Positions 27,420 through 38,116 of a DNA stretch of 64,000 nucleotides are shown piece after piece; the first letter of the stretch is position 1, and each line of letters opens with the position of its first letter. The DNA is from Citrobacter freundii ATCC 8090 = MTCC 1658 = NBRC 12681 (lineage in GTDB: Bacteria; Pseudomonadota; Gammaproteobacteria; Enterobacterales; Enterobacteriaceae): the NCBI RefSeq assembly GCF_011064845.1, contig NZ_CP049015.1:1426001-1490000 (forward strand), written 5' to 3'. The notes under the pieces are model-generated. The model worked only from the letters and a program-made list of their open reading frames with translations, did not search any database and was not told the DNA's origin. A program made the translations under genes and the position numbers.

Positions 27420-29030
27420 ATGAGTATTCCATTCACCCGCTGGCCGGAAGAGTTTGCCCGCAGGTATCGTGAAAAAGGTTACTGGCAGGATTTGCCGCTG
27501 ACCGACATTCTGACCCGTCATGCCGACAGCGACCATACGGCGGTTATTGATGGTGAACGCCATCTGAGCTATCGCCAGCTGAAGCAGGCCGCTAACAATC
27601 TAGCCTGCAGTTTGCGTCGCCAAGGGATTAAACCCGGTGAAACCGCGCTGGTACAACTGGGCAATGTGGCTGAGCTGTATATCACCTTCTTTGCATTACT
27701 CAAGCTGGGCGTAGCTCCGGTGTTGGCCCTGTTCAGCCATCAGCGTAACGAACTCAACGCCTATGCCAAACAGATTGAACCGGCGCTGCTGATTGCCGAT
27801 CGCCAGCATACGCTGTTTAGCGGGGACGATTTTCTAAACGCTTTTGTGGCCGAACACAATTCAGTGCGCGTGGTGCAACTGCACAACGACGAAGGTGAAC
27901 ACAATCTGCAAACGGCGATAAGCCAACCTGCGACTGATTTTACGGCTACACCGTCGCCCGCTGATGAGGTGGCGTACTTCCAGCTTTCCGGCGGGACGAC
28001 CGGGACGCCAAAGCTGATTCCTCGCACTCATAACGATTACTACTACAGCGTGCGTCGCAGCAATGAGATTTGCCGCTTCACCGGGGAAACGCGTTATTTA
28101 TGCGCAATCCCGGCGGCGCATAACTACGCCATGAGTTCGCCAGGCGCGCTGGGCGTGTTCCTTGCGGGTGGAACCGTCGTGCTGGCGGCCGACCCGAGCG
28201 CTACCCTGTGTTTCCCGCTGATTGAACAGCATCAGGTTAACGTCACGGCGCTGGTGCCACCTGCGGTGAGCCTGTGGTTGCAGGCGATTGCGGAGTGGGG
28301 CAGTAATGCGCAATTGGCTTCGCTGAAACTGCTACAGGTCGGTGGAGCGAGACTTTCCGCCACGCTTGCGGCGCGTATTCCGGCTGAGATTGGCTGCCAG
28401 TTGCAGCAGGTCTTCGGCATGGCGGAAGGGCTGGTGAACTACACCCGTCTGGACGACAGTCCTGAGCGCATCATCAATACCCAGGGGCGCCCGATGTGTC
28501 CTGATGATGAAGTCTGGGTAGCAGACGCTGACGGCAACCCCTTAGCCCAGGGAGAGACCGGACGCCTGATGACACGTGGTCCGTACACCTTCCGTGGTTA
28601 TTTCAAAAGCCCTGAGCATAATGCCAGCGCCTTTGACGCCAACGGCTTTTACTGTTCCGGCGATCTGATCGCTATCGACCCGGATGGCTACATCACCGTT
28701 CAGGGACGCGAAAAGGATCAGATCAACCGCGGCGGGGAGAAGATCGCTGCTGAAGAGATTGAAAACCTGCTGCTGCGCCATCCAATGGTTATCCATGCCG
28801 CGCTGGTCAGTATGGATGACGAACTGATGGGCGAGAAAAGCTGTGCCTGGCTAGTGGTAAAAGAGCCGCTGCGCGCGGTTCAGGTGCGCCGTTTTCTGCG
28901 CGAACAGGGTGTGGCGGAATTCAAATTACCCGATCGTGTTGAGTGCGTTGAGTCATTACCGCTGACTCCAGTGGGGAAGGTAGATAAAAAACAATTACGT
29001 CAGTGGCTGGCATCACGTTCACTGGCCTGA
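27420..29030 (+). CDS. entE: 2,3-dihydroxybenzoate-AMP ligase EntE
   Basis: EntE adenylates 2,3-dihydroxybenzoate and loads it onto the carrier domain of EntB. The 536-residue stand-alone adenylation enzyme shows the P-loop motif [13 protein letters not shown], the later motifs [11 protein letters not shown] and [15 protein letters not shown], and the catalytic lysine region [13 protein letters not shown]. It lies 31 bases after entC and 13 bases before entB. Confidence 0.97.
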   Translation: MSIPFTRWPEEFARRYREKGYWQDLPLTDILTRHADSDHTAVIDGERHLSYRQLKQAANNLACSLRRQGIKPGETALVQLGNVAELYITFFALLKLGVAPVLALFSHQRNELNAYAKQIEPALLIADRQHTLFSGDDFLNAFVAEHNSVRVVQLHNDEGEHNLQTAISQPATDFTATPSPADEVAYFQLSGGTTGTPKLIPRTHNDYYYSVRRSNEICRFTGETRYLCAIPAAHNYAMSSPGALGVFLAGGTVVLAADPSATLCFPLIEQHQVNVTALVPPAVSLWLQAIAEWGSNAQLASLKLLQVGGARLSATLAARIPAEIGCQLQQVFGMAEGLVNYTRLDDSPERIINTQGRPMCPDDEVWVADADGNPLAQGETGRLMTRGPYTFRGYFKSPEHNASAFDANGFYCSGDLIAIDPDGYITVQGREKDQINRGGEKIAAEEIENLLLRHPMVIHAALVSMDDELMGEKSCAWLVVKEPLRAVQVRRFLREQGVAEFKLPDRVECVESLPLTPVGKVDKKQLRQWLASRSLA

Positions 29031-29043
29031 AGGAGAAATAGAA

Positions 29044-29900
29044 ATGGCAATTCCTAAACTGCAGGCTTATGCGCTACCAACGGCGCTCGATGTTCCGGTG
29101 AACAAAGTCGACTGGGCATTTGACCCTGAACGCGCCGCGCTGCTGATCCACGACATGCAGGATTATTTTATCAGCTTTTGGGGCGATAACTGTCCGATGA
29201 TGGAGCAGGTCGTCGCGAACATCGCCGCGCTGCGCCAGTACTGCAAAGAGCATAATATTCCGGTGTATTACACCGCTCAACCGAAAGAGCAGAGTGATGA
29301 AGACCGCGCTCTGCTCAATGATATGTGGGGACCGGGCCTGACGCGTTCGCCGGAACAACAAAAGATTGTTGAGGCGCTGGCGCCGGATGAAGCGGATACC
29401 ATTCTTGTGAAATGGCGTTATAGCGCATTCCATCGCTCCCCGCTGGAACAGATGCTCAAGGAAACCGGGCGTAATCAACTGATCATTACCGGGGTGTATG
29501 CACATATTGGTTGTATGACCACCGCAACGGACGCTTTCATGCGTGACATCAAGCCGTTTATGGTTGCCGATGCGCTGGCGGACTTTAGCCGTGACGAACA
29601 CTTGATGTCGCTGAAATACGTGGCGGGACGTTCCGGGCGTGTGGTTATGACCCAGGAATTATTACCGACGCCGGTTCCGGCCAGTAAAGATGCGTTACGC
29701 AGCATTATTCTGCCGCTGCTGGATGAGTCCGAAGAGCCGATGGATGACGAAAACCTGATCGACTATGGGCTGGATTCCGTGCGCATGATGGCGCTGGCGG
29801 CGCGTTGGCGTAAGGTTCATGGTGATATTGATTTCGTGATGCTGGCGAAAAAACCGACCATTGACGCATGGTGGGCTCTGCTCTCCCGCGAGGTGAAGTA

Positions 29901-29901
<1 letters not shown>
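29044..29901 (+). CDS. entB: bifunctional isochorismatase / aryl carrier protein EntB
   Basis: The N-terminal part (to about residue 205) is an isochorismatase that makes 2,3-dihydro-2,3-dihydroxybenzoate; the loop IHDMQDYF and the segment TGVYAHIGCMTTATDA are typical. The C-terminal part is an aryl carrier domain with the phosphopantetheine site S245 in YGLDSVRMMAL, modified by EntD and loaded by EntE. The stop overlaps the entA start by one base (TAATG). Confidence 0.97.
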
Positions 29902-31072
<1,171 letters not shown>

Positions 31073-31120
31073 GGTTACCCGGCAAAGTAAAATGAAATTG
31101 CAGAGTTAACAGGTAAATGA

Positions 31121-31136
31121 AGTGATCCAGTTAACA
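31121..31136. promoter_or_regulatory. CRP-like site upstream of cstA
   Basis: AGTGA-N6-TAACA matches the CRP consensus TGTGA-N6-TCACA at 8 of 10 positions and lies about 130 bases upstream of cstA. cstA of E. coli is a carbon-starvation gene that depends on cAMP-CRP, so the site is plausible. Confidence 0.55.
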
Positions 31137-31257
31137 ATGCAATGTAAATAGTCAGTGATGTCTCAGGTTTATGTGGTTGTCAGGTTGTTAAAATCAGGAA
31201 AGATGTTATAGAAACAAAATGTAACATCTTTCTGGATCACGCAAACGGACAACAACT

Positions 31258-33363
31258 ATGAATAAATCAGGGAAATACCTCCTCTGGACATTGCTCTCCG
31301 TTATCGGAGCATTTGCCCTGGGATATATTGCGTTAAATCGTGGTGAACAGATCAACGCGTTGTGGATAGTCGTGGCGTCAGTCTGTGTCTACCTTATCGC
31401 TTACCGTTTCTACGGCCTGTACATCGCGAAAAATGTACTGGCGCTGGACCCGACGCGTATGACGCCAGCCGTGCGTCATAACGATGGTCTGGATTATGTA
31501 CCCACCGATAAAAAAGTACTGTTTGGTCACCATTTTGCAGCGATTGCCGGAGCGGGTCCGTTAGTTGGACCGGTGCTGGCGGCGCAAATGGGCTATCTGC
31601 CGGGTATGATCTGGCTGCTCGCCGGGGTGGTACTGGCAGGGGCGGTGCAGGACTTCATGGTGCTGTTTGTTTCTACCCGTCGCGATGGTCGTTCCCTTGG
31701 CGAACTGGTGAAAGAAGAGATGGGCCCTACGGCGGGTGTTATTGCGCTGGTAGCCTGTTTTATGATCATGGTGATTATCCTCGCGGTACTGGCGATGATT
31801 GTCGTGAAAGCGCTGACCCACAGCCCGTGGGGAACTTACACCGTAGCGTTCACTATCCCGCTGGCGATTTTTATGGGGATTTACCTGCGCTATCTGCGCC
31901 CGGGCCGCATTGGTGAAGTGTCGGTTATTGGTCTGGTATTCCTGGTGTTTGCCATTATTTCCGGCGGCTGGGTAGCGGAAAACCCGACCTGGGCACCGTA
32001 CTTTGACTTTACCGGCGTACAGCTGACCTGGATGCTGGTGGGCTACGGTTTTGTCGCCGCCGTGCTGCCAGTGTGGCTGCTGCTGGCCCCGCGTGATTAC
32101 CTCTCTACCTTCCTGAAAATCGGAACCATTGTTGGCCTGGCGGTAGGGATTCTGATCATGCGTCCGACGCTGACCATGCCAGCTCTGACCAAGTTTGTTG
32201 ACGGTACTGGCCCGGTCTGGACCGGTAACCTGTTCCCGTTCCTGTTTATCACCATTGCATGCGGTGCGGTATCTGGCTTTCATGCGCTGATCTCCTCCGG
32301 TACCACGCCGAAGATGCTGGCGAATGAAGGGCAGGCTTGCTTTATCGGCTACGGCGGAATGCTGATGGAATCCTTTGTCGCCATTATGGCGCTGGTTTCC
32401 GCGTGCATCATCGATCCGGGCGTGTACTTTGCGATGAACAGCCCGATGGCGGTGCTGGCTCCTGCGGGCACGGTTGATGTAGTGGCTTCTGCGGCACAGG
32501 TAGTCAGTAGTTGGGGCTTTGCTATTACGCCAGATACTCTGCACCAAATCGCCAATGAAGTGGGTGAGCAATCCATTATCTCCCGCGCAGGTGGTGCGCC
32601 GACGCTGGCCGTCGGGATGGCGTACATTCTGCATGGCGCACTGGGTGGCATGATGGATGTGGCGTTCTGGTATCACTTCGCCATTCTGTTTGAAGCTTTG
32701 TTTATTTTGACGGCGGTTGATGCCGGTACACGCGCTGCGCGCTTTATGCTGCAGGACTTGCTGGGCGTGGTGTCACCGGGCCTGAAACGAACCGATTCGT
32801 TGCCTGCGAACCTGCTGGCGACGGCGCTGTGCGTGCTGGCCTGGGGTTACTTCTTACACCAGGGTGTGGTGGATCCTCTGGGTGGTATTAATACCCTGTG
32901 GCCGCTGTTTGGTATTGCTAACCAGATGCTGGCCGGTATGGCGTTGATGCTCTGTGCTGTGGTGCTGTTCAAGATGAAACGCCAGCGCTACGCGTGGGTG
33001 GCACTGGTCCCAACCGCCTGGCTGCTGATTTGTACCCTGACCGCTGGCTGGCAGAAAGCGTTTAGCCCGGATGCAAAAATCGGCTTCCTGGCTATCGCCA
33101 ACAAATTCCAGGCGATGATCGACAGCGGTAACATTCCGGCGCAGTACACCCAGTCGCAGCTGACGCAGCTGGTGTTTAACAACCGCCTGGATGCGGGTCT
33201 CACCATCTTCTTCATGGTAGTCGTTGTGGTGCTGGGTCTGTTCTCCATCAAAACTGCGCTGGCAGCATTGAAAGAGGACAAACCAACTTCGAAAGAGACG
33301 CCGTACGAGCCGATGCCTGAGAATATCGAAGAGATCGTGGCGCAGGCGAAAGGCGCGCACTAA
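31258..33363 (+). CDS. cstA: carbon starvation transporter CstA
   Basis: The 701-residue inner-membrane protein matches E. coli CstA in length and sequence and has roughly 16-18 membrane helices. Family blocks include GHHFAAIAGAGPLVGPVLAAQMGYLPG and SGFHALISSGTTPKML. CstA has been implicated in peptide uptake and, with YbdD, in pyruvate uptake during carbon starvation. The 185-base upstream region has a CRP-like site. In E. coli the leader is a CsrA target; an AGGA in the leader fits but is not proof. Confidence 0.97.
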   Translation: MNKSGKYLLWTLLSVIGAFALGYIALNRGEQINALWIVVASVCVYLIAYRFYGLYIAKNVLALDPTRMTPAVRHNDGLDYVPTDKKVLFGHHFAAIAGAGPLVGPVLAAQMGYLPGMIWLLAGVVLAGAVQDFMVLFVSTRRDGRSLGELVKEEMGPTAGVIALVACFMIMVIILAVLAMIVVKALTHSPWGTYTVAFTIPLAIFMGIYLRYLRPGRIGEVSVIGLVFLVFAIISGGWVAENPTWAPYFDFTGVQLTWMLVGYGFVAAVLPVWLLLAPRDYLSTFLKIGTIVGLAVGILIMRPTLTMPALTKFVDGTGPVWTGNLFPFLFITIACGAVSGFHALISSGTTPKMLANEGQACFIGYGGMLMESFVAIMALVSACIIDPGVYFAMNSPMAVLAPAGTVDVVASAAQVVSSWGFAITPDTLHQIANEVGEQSIISRAGGAPTLAVGMAYILHGALGGMMDVAFWYHFAILFEALFILTAVDAGTRAARFMLQDLLGVVSPGLKRTDSLPANLLATALCVLAWGYFLHQGVVDPLGGINTLWPLFGIANQMLAGMALMLCAVVLFKMKRQRYAWVALVPTAWLLICTLTAGWQKAFSPDAKIGFLAIANKFQAMIDSGNIPAQYTQSQLTQLVFNNRLDAGLTIFFMVVVVVLGLFSIKTALAALKEDKPTSKETPYEPMPENIEEIVAQAKGAH

Positions 33364-33381
33364 TATTCTCTTAACCAATGA

Positions 33382-33404
33382 GCCCTCTCCTGAACGGGGA
33401 GGGC
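33382..33404 (+). terminator. hairpin between cstA and ybdD
   Basis: GCCCTCTCC pairs with GGGGAGGGC around TGAAC (9 pairs, one G-T). The following GTTTGT is a poor T tract, so it may weaken rather than stop transcription into ybdD, or stabilise the cstA mRNA end. Confidence 0.5.
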
Positions 33405-33426
33405 GTTTGTACGACAGGGAATCACT

Positions 33427-33624
33427 ATGTTTGAAACACTCGCCAAAGCCGGGAAGTATTTAGGTCAAACCGCCCGATTAATGATAGGTGTGCCGGATTA
33501 CGACAACTATGTTGAACATATGCGCGTCACGCATCCGGACCAAACGCCAATGACCTACGAAGAATTTTTCCGCGAGCGCCAGGATGCGCGATATGGGGGG
33601 AAAGGCGGCGCGAAGTGCTGTTGA
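33427..33624 (+). CDS. ybdD: YbdD/YjiX-family small protein
   Basis: The 65-residue protein matches YbdD ([45 protein letters not shown]). In E. coli it is encoded with cstA, and the pair (like BtsT-YjiX) is reported to be needed for pyruvate transport. A ribosome site (GACAGGGAATCACT) precedes the ATG. It ends with two cysteines. Confidence 0.95.
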   Translation: MFETLAKAGKYLGQTARLMIGVPDYDNYVEHMRVTHPDQTPMTYEEFFRERQDARYGGKGGAKCC

Positions 33625-33630
33625 TTTTTT

Positions 33631-33726
33631 GCCGGATGGCACTGACGCTTATCCGGCCTACAACATCGCATTTGCCGTTATAATTAGTCGTCGTAGGCCT
33701 GATAAGGCGAAGCCGCTATCAGGCAT
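33631..33726. repeat. BIME: two REP elements
   Basis: GCCGGATGGC...GCTTATCCGGCCTACA (33631-33663) and CGTAGGCCTGATAAGGCG...CTATCAGGCAT (about 33692-33726) are REP units in opposite orientation, in the gap between the convergent ybdD and ybdH. Confidence 0.88.
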
Positions 33727-33738
33727 CCCATACCCTAA

Positions 33739-34827
33739 TCATACCGTAAACGACTCTACCTTTTCGAATGCTGCGCGCAGTGTCTCCGGCGTTAACGTTA
33801 CCGGCAGGGCGTGAATGGACTCCACCGGGCGCAGGGTGTGCGTAATCACTTTGTCGATTTCTGCGCGATTATTGATGTCCACGTCCAGTTGAGCTAATCG
33901 GGTGGGCAGATTGAAGCGCTGATAGGCGGTAATTAACTGCGCCAGCACGGCATCTTGTCCCAACAACGCACTCTGCACCAGGATGCCGTACGCGACTTTA
34001 GTGCCATGTAAAAACTTCTCTGTTTGTGGGAGGACGGTCAGGCCATTGTGAACAGAATGCGCCGCCGCCACGCGGGTGTAGCGCTCGCCCAGACCACCAA
34101 CCATGCCGCCTCCGGCAATAATCGCATCCACTACATCGCAAAACGTGCGGCTTAACGAGCCTTGTTGTTTGTCTGTCAGCGCCTGCTCGCTGCTTTCCAG
34201 CAGGACGTCGCGGATCGTCTGCGCGGCATCGATACCCAGACGAACAGTTAATGGCAGGTTTTCCGGCTGAGGCGCAAGCACGACGGCCTCGTACCACTTC
34301 GCCAGCGTGTCGCCGATCCCCGCCAGTAGATATTCCTCTGGCGCATTGAGAACGATCTCGGGTTCGACCAGAACGAGGAAATTGGCATCAGGGAAAATTT
34401 CAAAATGCAGCGCCTGGCCTGCATCGTTATACCAGACGGAGAGCGGCGTCCAGGCGGCGCAGGTCGCCGCAATCGTAGGAATACCGACAAACGGCAGATC
34501 CAGACGACGGGCCAACGCTTTAGCGGTGTCGAGCAATGTTCCTCCGCCCACGCCAATCACGACGCTGCGATTATCTCCCGACTCTTTTGCCAGTTGAGCA
34601 ACATCGGTTTCGCTGCAATGTCCCGTAAACAGCAGGCGCTTAGCCTCGGCGAGATGAAATGTCTCTGGCAGATAAGGGCGGGCCGCATCGATAGCGCGCT
34701 CACCATAAACCCACACGGCGCGTGAAAGTTGGTCGGTAGTGAAAAAATCGTTGAGTCTCGACAGGCTGCCGGGATGGGAAAAATAGTTGGCCGGGCCGGT
34801 GACGACGCGAATCTCTGTATTACTCAT
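33739..34827 (-). CDS. ybdH: hydroxycarboxylate dehydrogenase A (YbdH/HcxA)
   Basis: The 362-residue protein fits the glycerol-dehydrogenase-like iron-alcohol-dehydrogenase family. It has the nucleotide-binding GVGGGTLLDTAKA and a metal-ligand region with conserved histidines (AAHSVHNGL; LHGTKVAYG). E. coli YbdH/HcxA reduces 2-oxo acids such as 2-oxobutyrate and 2-oxoglutarate with NADPH. It diverges from ybdL, and a tandem MetJ operator lies between them, pointing to a link with methionine or keto-acid metabolism. Confidence 0.94.
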   Translation of the reverse strand: MSNTEIRVVTGPANYFSHPGSLSRLNDFFTTDQLSRAVWVYGERAIDAARPYLPETFHLAEAKRLLFTGHCSETDVAQLAKESGDNRSVVIGVGGGTLLDTAKALARRLDLPFVGIPTIAATCAAWTPLSVWYNDAGQALHFEIFPDANFLVLVEPEIVLNAPEEYLLAGIGDTLAKWYEAVVLAPQPENLPLTVRLGIDAAQTIRDVLLESSEQALTDKQQGSLSRTFCDVVDAIIAGGGMVGGLGERYTRVAAAHSVHNGLTVLPQTEKFLHGTKVAYGILVQSALLGQDAVLAQLITAYQRFNLPTRLAQLDVDINNRAEIDKVITHTLRPVESIHALPVTLTPETLRAAFEKVESFTV

Positions 34828-34874
34828 GTTGTGTTGTCCTTTGGCTGTCCTGTCCAGGCAGGTTATTTTTATAT

Positions 34875-34890
34875 AGACGTCTGAACGTCT
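34875..34890. promoter_or_regulatory. tandem MetJ operator (met boxes)
   Basis: AGACGTCT followed directly by GAACGTCT gives two adjacent met boxes, one perfect and one with two mismatches to the 8-base consensus AGACGTCT. They lie midway between the divergent ybdH and ybdL, so MetJ with S-adenosylmethionine probably represses both. Confidence 0.9.
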
Positions 34891-34958
34891 TGATTGCCAA
34901 ATACTAGCATCGTGTTATAGTGGCTTCAACCACAACATCACACGCTGGGATAACAATA

Positions 34959-36119
34959 ATGAGTAATAACCCGCTGATTCCGCAAAGCAAACTGCCTAAC
35001 CTGGGCACTACTATCTTCACGCAAATGAGTGCGCTGGCGCAGCAGCATCAGGCCATTAATCTCTCGCAGGGATTTCCTGATTTTGACGGTCCGCTCTTTT
35101 TGCAGGAGCGTTTGGCGTATCACGTCGCGCACGGTGCAAACCAGTATGCACCGATGACGGGCGTGCAGCCGCTGCGCGAAGCCATCGCGGATAAAACGGC
35201 AGACCTGTACGGCTACAAACCCGACGCGAATAGTGAAGTGACCATCACGGCGGGGGCCACAGAAGCGCTGTATGCCGCGATCACTGCGCTGGTGCGCCCA
35301 GGTGATGAGGTGATTTGTTTTGACCCGAGCTACGACAGCTATGCGCCTGCGGTTGAATTATCCGGCGGGGTGGTTAAACGTATCGCGCTGCAACCACCGT
35401 CTTTTCGCGTCGACTGGCAGGCTTTTAGTGCCTTACTCAGCGACCGTACCCGATTGGTTATCCTGAACACGCCACATAATCCTTCTGCCACCGTGTGGCA
35501 TCAGGCCGATTTTGACGCGCTGTGGCAAGCAATTAAAGAACGCGAGATCTTTGTCATCAGCGACGAAGTTTATGAGCATATCTGTTTCGCCAGGCAAGGG
35601 CATGCCAGTGTGCTGGCACATTCAGAGCTGCGGGAACGCGCTGTTGCTGTTTCATCGTTTGGTAAGACCTATCATATGACCGGCTGGAAGATTGGCTACT
35701 GCGTTGCGCCAGCAGCCATTAGCGCTGAGTTACGCAAGGTACACCAGTATCTGACGTTTTCTGTCAACACGCCGGCTCAGTTGGCACTGGCGGATATGCT
35801 ACGAGAAGATCCTGCACACTATCGCGAGCTGCCTGCGTTTTATCAGAAAAAACGCGACGTGTTGGTGAACGCGCTGCGTGACAGCCGACTGGAAATTCTG
35901 CCGTGTGAAGGCACGTACTTTCTGCTGGTCGATTACAGCGCCGTTTCCACGCTTAACGACGTGGAATTTTGCCAGTGGCTGACCACTGAAGTGGGCGTTG
36001 CGGCGATACCGCTGTCTGTGTTCTGCGCCGATCCTTTCCCGCATAAACTGATTCGTCTCTGTTTTGCCAAGCAAGAATCGACGCTGTTAACAGCAGCTGA
36101 ACGTCTGGTGTCGCTGTAG
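34959..36119 (+). CDS. ybdL: methionine aminotransferase YbdL
   Basis: The 386-residue PLP enzyme (aminotransferase class I/II) matches E. coli YbdL, which prefers methionine, with activity on histidine and phenylalanine, and may recycle methionine from its keto acid. The PLP lysine is K236 in SSFGKTYHMTGWKIGYC, and the NPHNPSAT-type motif reads TPHNPSATVW. The start is MSNNPLIPQSK; the in-frame extension upstream overlaps the promoter region. A MetJ operator 69 bases upstream fits its role. Confidence 0.95.
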   Translation: MSNNPLIPQSKLPNLGTTIFTQMSALAQQHQAINLSQGFPDFDGPLFLQERLAYHVAHGANQYAPMTGVQPLREAIADKTADLYGYKPDANSEVTITAGATEALYAAITALVRPGDEVICFDPSYDSYAPAVELSGGVVKRIALQPPSFRVDWQAFSALLSDRTRLVILNTPHNPSATVWHQADFDALWQAIKEREIFVISDEVYEHICFARQGHASVLAHSELRERAVAVSSFGKTYHMTGWKIGYCVAPAAISAELRKVHQYLTFSVNTPAQLALADMLREDPAHYRELPAFYQKKRDVLVNALRDSRLEILPCEGTYFLLVDYSAVSTLNDVEFCQWLTTEVGVAAIPLSVFCADPFPHKLIRLCFAKQESTLLTAAERLVSL

Positions 36120-36737
36120 CTATTTCACCGTCCAGGCTTTGGAGAATCGACGGTCGGCGAACAACTCTTGCAGACCGTTGATTTGCTTCAGGCGTAACAC
36201 CTCGTCGTCGTCCATGCCGAGATCCTTGCTAATTCTTTCTTCACTCCATCCCAGTTGCGATAGCTCGCGGACAATCTCGGACATGGCGTGGATTTGATGA
36301 CGCCCACGGGCGCGGTTGTGGCGAATGGTCGCCGCCATACGCTCATGGCGTTCTCGTTCTAAACAGGCAACCGGCAGGTATCCTTTAAGCCTGGGCCTCA
36401 GTGAGGCTTTGGCTTTACCTAACTCGTGGCGGTGGAAACCGTCGACAATTTCGTATTCCTCTGCCGTTGAGTGAACCACCACAATGGGCTGTGTAAACCC
36501 GTCTGCTTCAAGGGACTTCAGCAGCAGCTTTTTCTCCGGTGGCGCAACGTTATTGGGGTTGTAGTCATTGGGTGAAATGTGATCATTTTTAACCCAAAGT
36601 ACGCAATCTACGGGTTCCTCGCGAAAGGGACTGACGCTGTGTATCGCCCGCCTGAATTCATTGATGGCTTCAATTCGTTCTTCTTCTGACAGGCCAGAAA
36701 GAAAGCCGAGGAGTTCGTGAGTTAGTCGGTGTTGCAT
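36120..36737 (-). CDS. ybdM: ParB/Srx-like nuclease-domain protein YbdM
   Basis: Starting at MQHRLTHELLG gives 205 residues; ATG 36737 is preferred because GGGGA sits at good spacing, whereas the ATG at 36749 has AGGA directly adjacent. The central region (LWVKNDHISPNDYNPNNVAPPEKKLLLKS and IVDGFHRHELGKA) has the ParB N-terminal/sulfiredoxin-like fold with the GFHR motif. A helix-turn-helix-like segment lies near the C-terminus (WSEERISKDLGMDDDEVLRL). It is the partner gene of ybdN, overlapping it by 16 bases. Relatives are the IbrB proteins that, with IbrA, influence immunoglobulin-binding protein expression in some E. coli. The biochemical role is unknown. Confidence 0.88.
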   Translation of the reverse strand: MQHRLTHELLGFLSGLSEEERIEAINEFRRAIHSVSPFREEPVDCVLWVKNDHISPNDYNPNNVAPPEKKLLLKSLEADGFTQPIVVVHSTAEEYEIVDGFHRHELGKAKASLRPRLKGYLPVACLERERHERMAATIRHNRARGRHQIHAMSEIVRELSQLGWSEERISKDLGMDDDEVLRLKQINGLQELFADRRFSKAWTVK

Positions 36738-37945
36738 AAGATTCCCCATTCCTGGCGTTTTGTTTTCATACGTTCGTTATAGCGTTGGTAGTTTTTGGGT
36801 TTCGTTGGACTGAATGAAAGTGCCCGACACCAGTAATCATTATTCAACAGGACTTTGCAGATACGTCGCCATGAAGGAATATCTTTCGAACCAATATCGC
36901 CTTCCTGAGTTTGCGGGATATTATCCATGCCTTTTTTCTTATACCACTGCAAATAGACGGCGATTTTATTGCGGTAATGCTCTGCGGTAGTCTCCGGCAT
37001 GCTGTTCAATAGCAGCATGGCATATTCCTGCCAGCTTAAATGCTCTGGTTTAAGTATTTTCCGATGACCGTAAAAATGGTTGTCATGACCGGCATAAATC
37101 CCCCCGCTTTTAACACCGCTGACACGGGCGCACATAGCCGCCCAGCGCTCGGGTTCAATGACATGATATAGCCATAATCCCTGACGCTGTTCCGGGCCAA
37201 AGGGTTCGCAAATTCGCATATATCGTGTCGGGACCCCGGCCTGGTACATCAGATTATACAGGGGGTTACACGGCAATTTTGACTTCGCAAACCACGTCCA
37301 GATGTCGGCTGTTTTCCAGTCATACAGCGGGTAAATATACCAGGTGTGTCCACCAGGTGCTGCAGTCGTCCACGGCTTGTCATCGGCAAAACGCTGCTTT
37401 TGCGAGTTGGCAATGGCAACAAAGCGGTTATATGACTCATCGGCGCGGATGCCCACCATCATGGCAGCCGGTCGTTTCTGCGAAAACCAGTCAGCGAACT
37501 CACGAACAAATTGTTCAAAGGTCATGCCGGGTTGATAGAAGGAGAAATATTCAGGATCGGTTATGGCATCTGCGGGCGGCTGGCGAACCCATTGCGTACC
37601 CGGCTCCCAACACTGCCATTCGGGTTGAAATTGTGACAGTGAATTCTGCGTCGTCAGCGGTAATGCCACCCAATAGAAATTTTCGATGACATCGGAATAA
37701 CTCTCGCGCAGCGCCTGGATATAATCGATAGTGCAGGAAAACTGCGCCTCCCAGTCGATAAACAAGACGTTTATTTTTTTCTGTAACTGGCGGGCAATGG
37801 CGGCGGTTAGATGTAACATCAGCCCCGAATCTTTACCTCCAGAGAAAGAAACGCAAATGCGTGGCAGAGCCTCAAGCGTCCAGGCGATACGATCCTGTGC
37901 GGCTTCGAGAACGTTTTGATTCAATGGTATTTTATAAACAGACAT
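36722..37945 (-). CDS. ybdN: PAPS-reductase-like PP-loop protein YbdN (DUF3440)
   Basis: The 407-residue protein has the ATP-pyrophosphatase P-loop SFSGGKDSGLM (SGGKDS at residues 35-40) of the PAPS reductase/adenine nucleotide alpha hydrolase superfamily. A DUF3440 C-terminal region follows. Known relatives with this motif include CysH, which reduces PAPS, and DndC, which acts in DNA sulfur modification. The closest named relative is IbrA. It overlaps ybdM and probably forms a two-gene operon. The A/T-rich 171-base region upstream may hold its promoter. Substrate and role are unknown. Confidence 0.9.
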   Translation of the reverse strand: MSVYKIPLNQNVLEAAQDRIAWTLEALPRICVSFSGGKDSGLMLHLTAAIARQLQKKINVLFIDWEAQFSCTIDYIQALRESYSDVIENFYWVALPLTTQNSLSQFQPEWQCWEPGTQWVRQPPADAITDPEYFSFYQPGMTFEQFVREFADWFSQKRPAAMMVGIRADESYNRFVAIANSQKQRFADDKPWTTAAPGGHTWYIYPLYDWKTADIWTWFAKSKLPCNPLYNLMYQAGVPTRYMRICEPFGPEQRQGLWLYHVIEPERWAAMCARVSGVKSGGIYAGHDNHFYGHRKILKPEHLSWQEYAMLLLNSMPETTAEHYRNKIAVYLQWYKKKGMDNIPQTQEGDIGSKDIPSWRRICKVLLNNDYWCRALSFSPTKPKNYQRYNERMKTKRQEWGILCNTD

Positions 37946-38116
37946 ATCAAGACCATATCAGAGATTTTTATTGTTTGTATTAATAAGAGATGCACATTAT
38001 TACGATATGCCAATTTATATAGTATGCAATATTTAAATATATATTTAATTTATATGTGTTGCCTTGTTACATTCTGAAAATGAATTAAATGTACTGATGA
38101 GAAGTTGCAATACGAT

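Noticed and set aside
31561..32676. 371-codon open frame antisense to cstA
   Set aside because: It mirrors the codon bias of cstA, its product is low-complexity and rich in H/Q/R, and no ribosome site or family match is visible.
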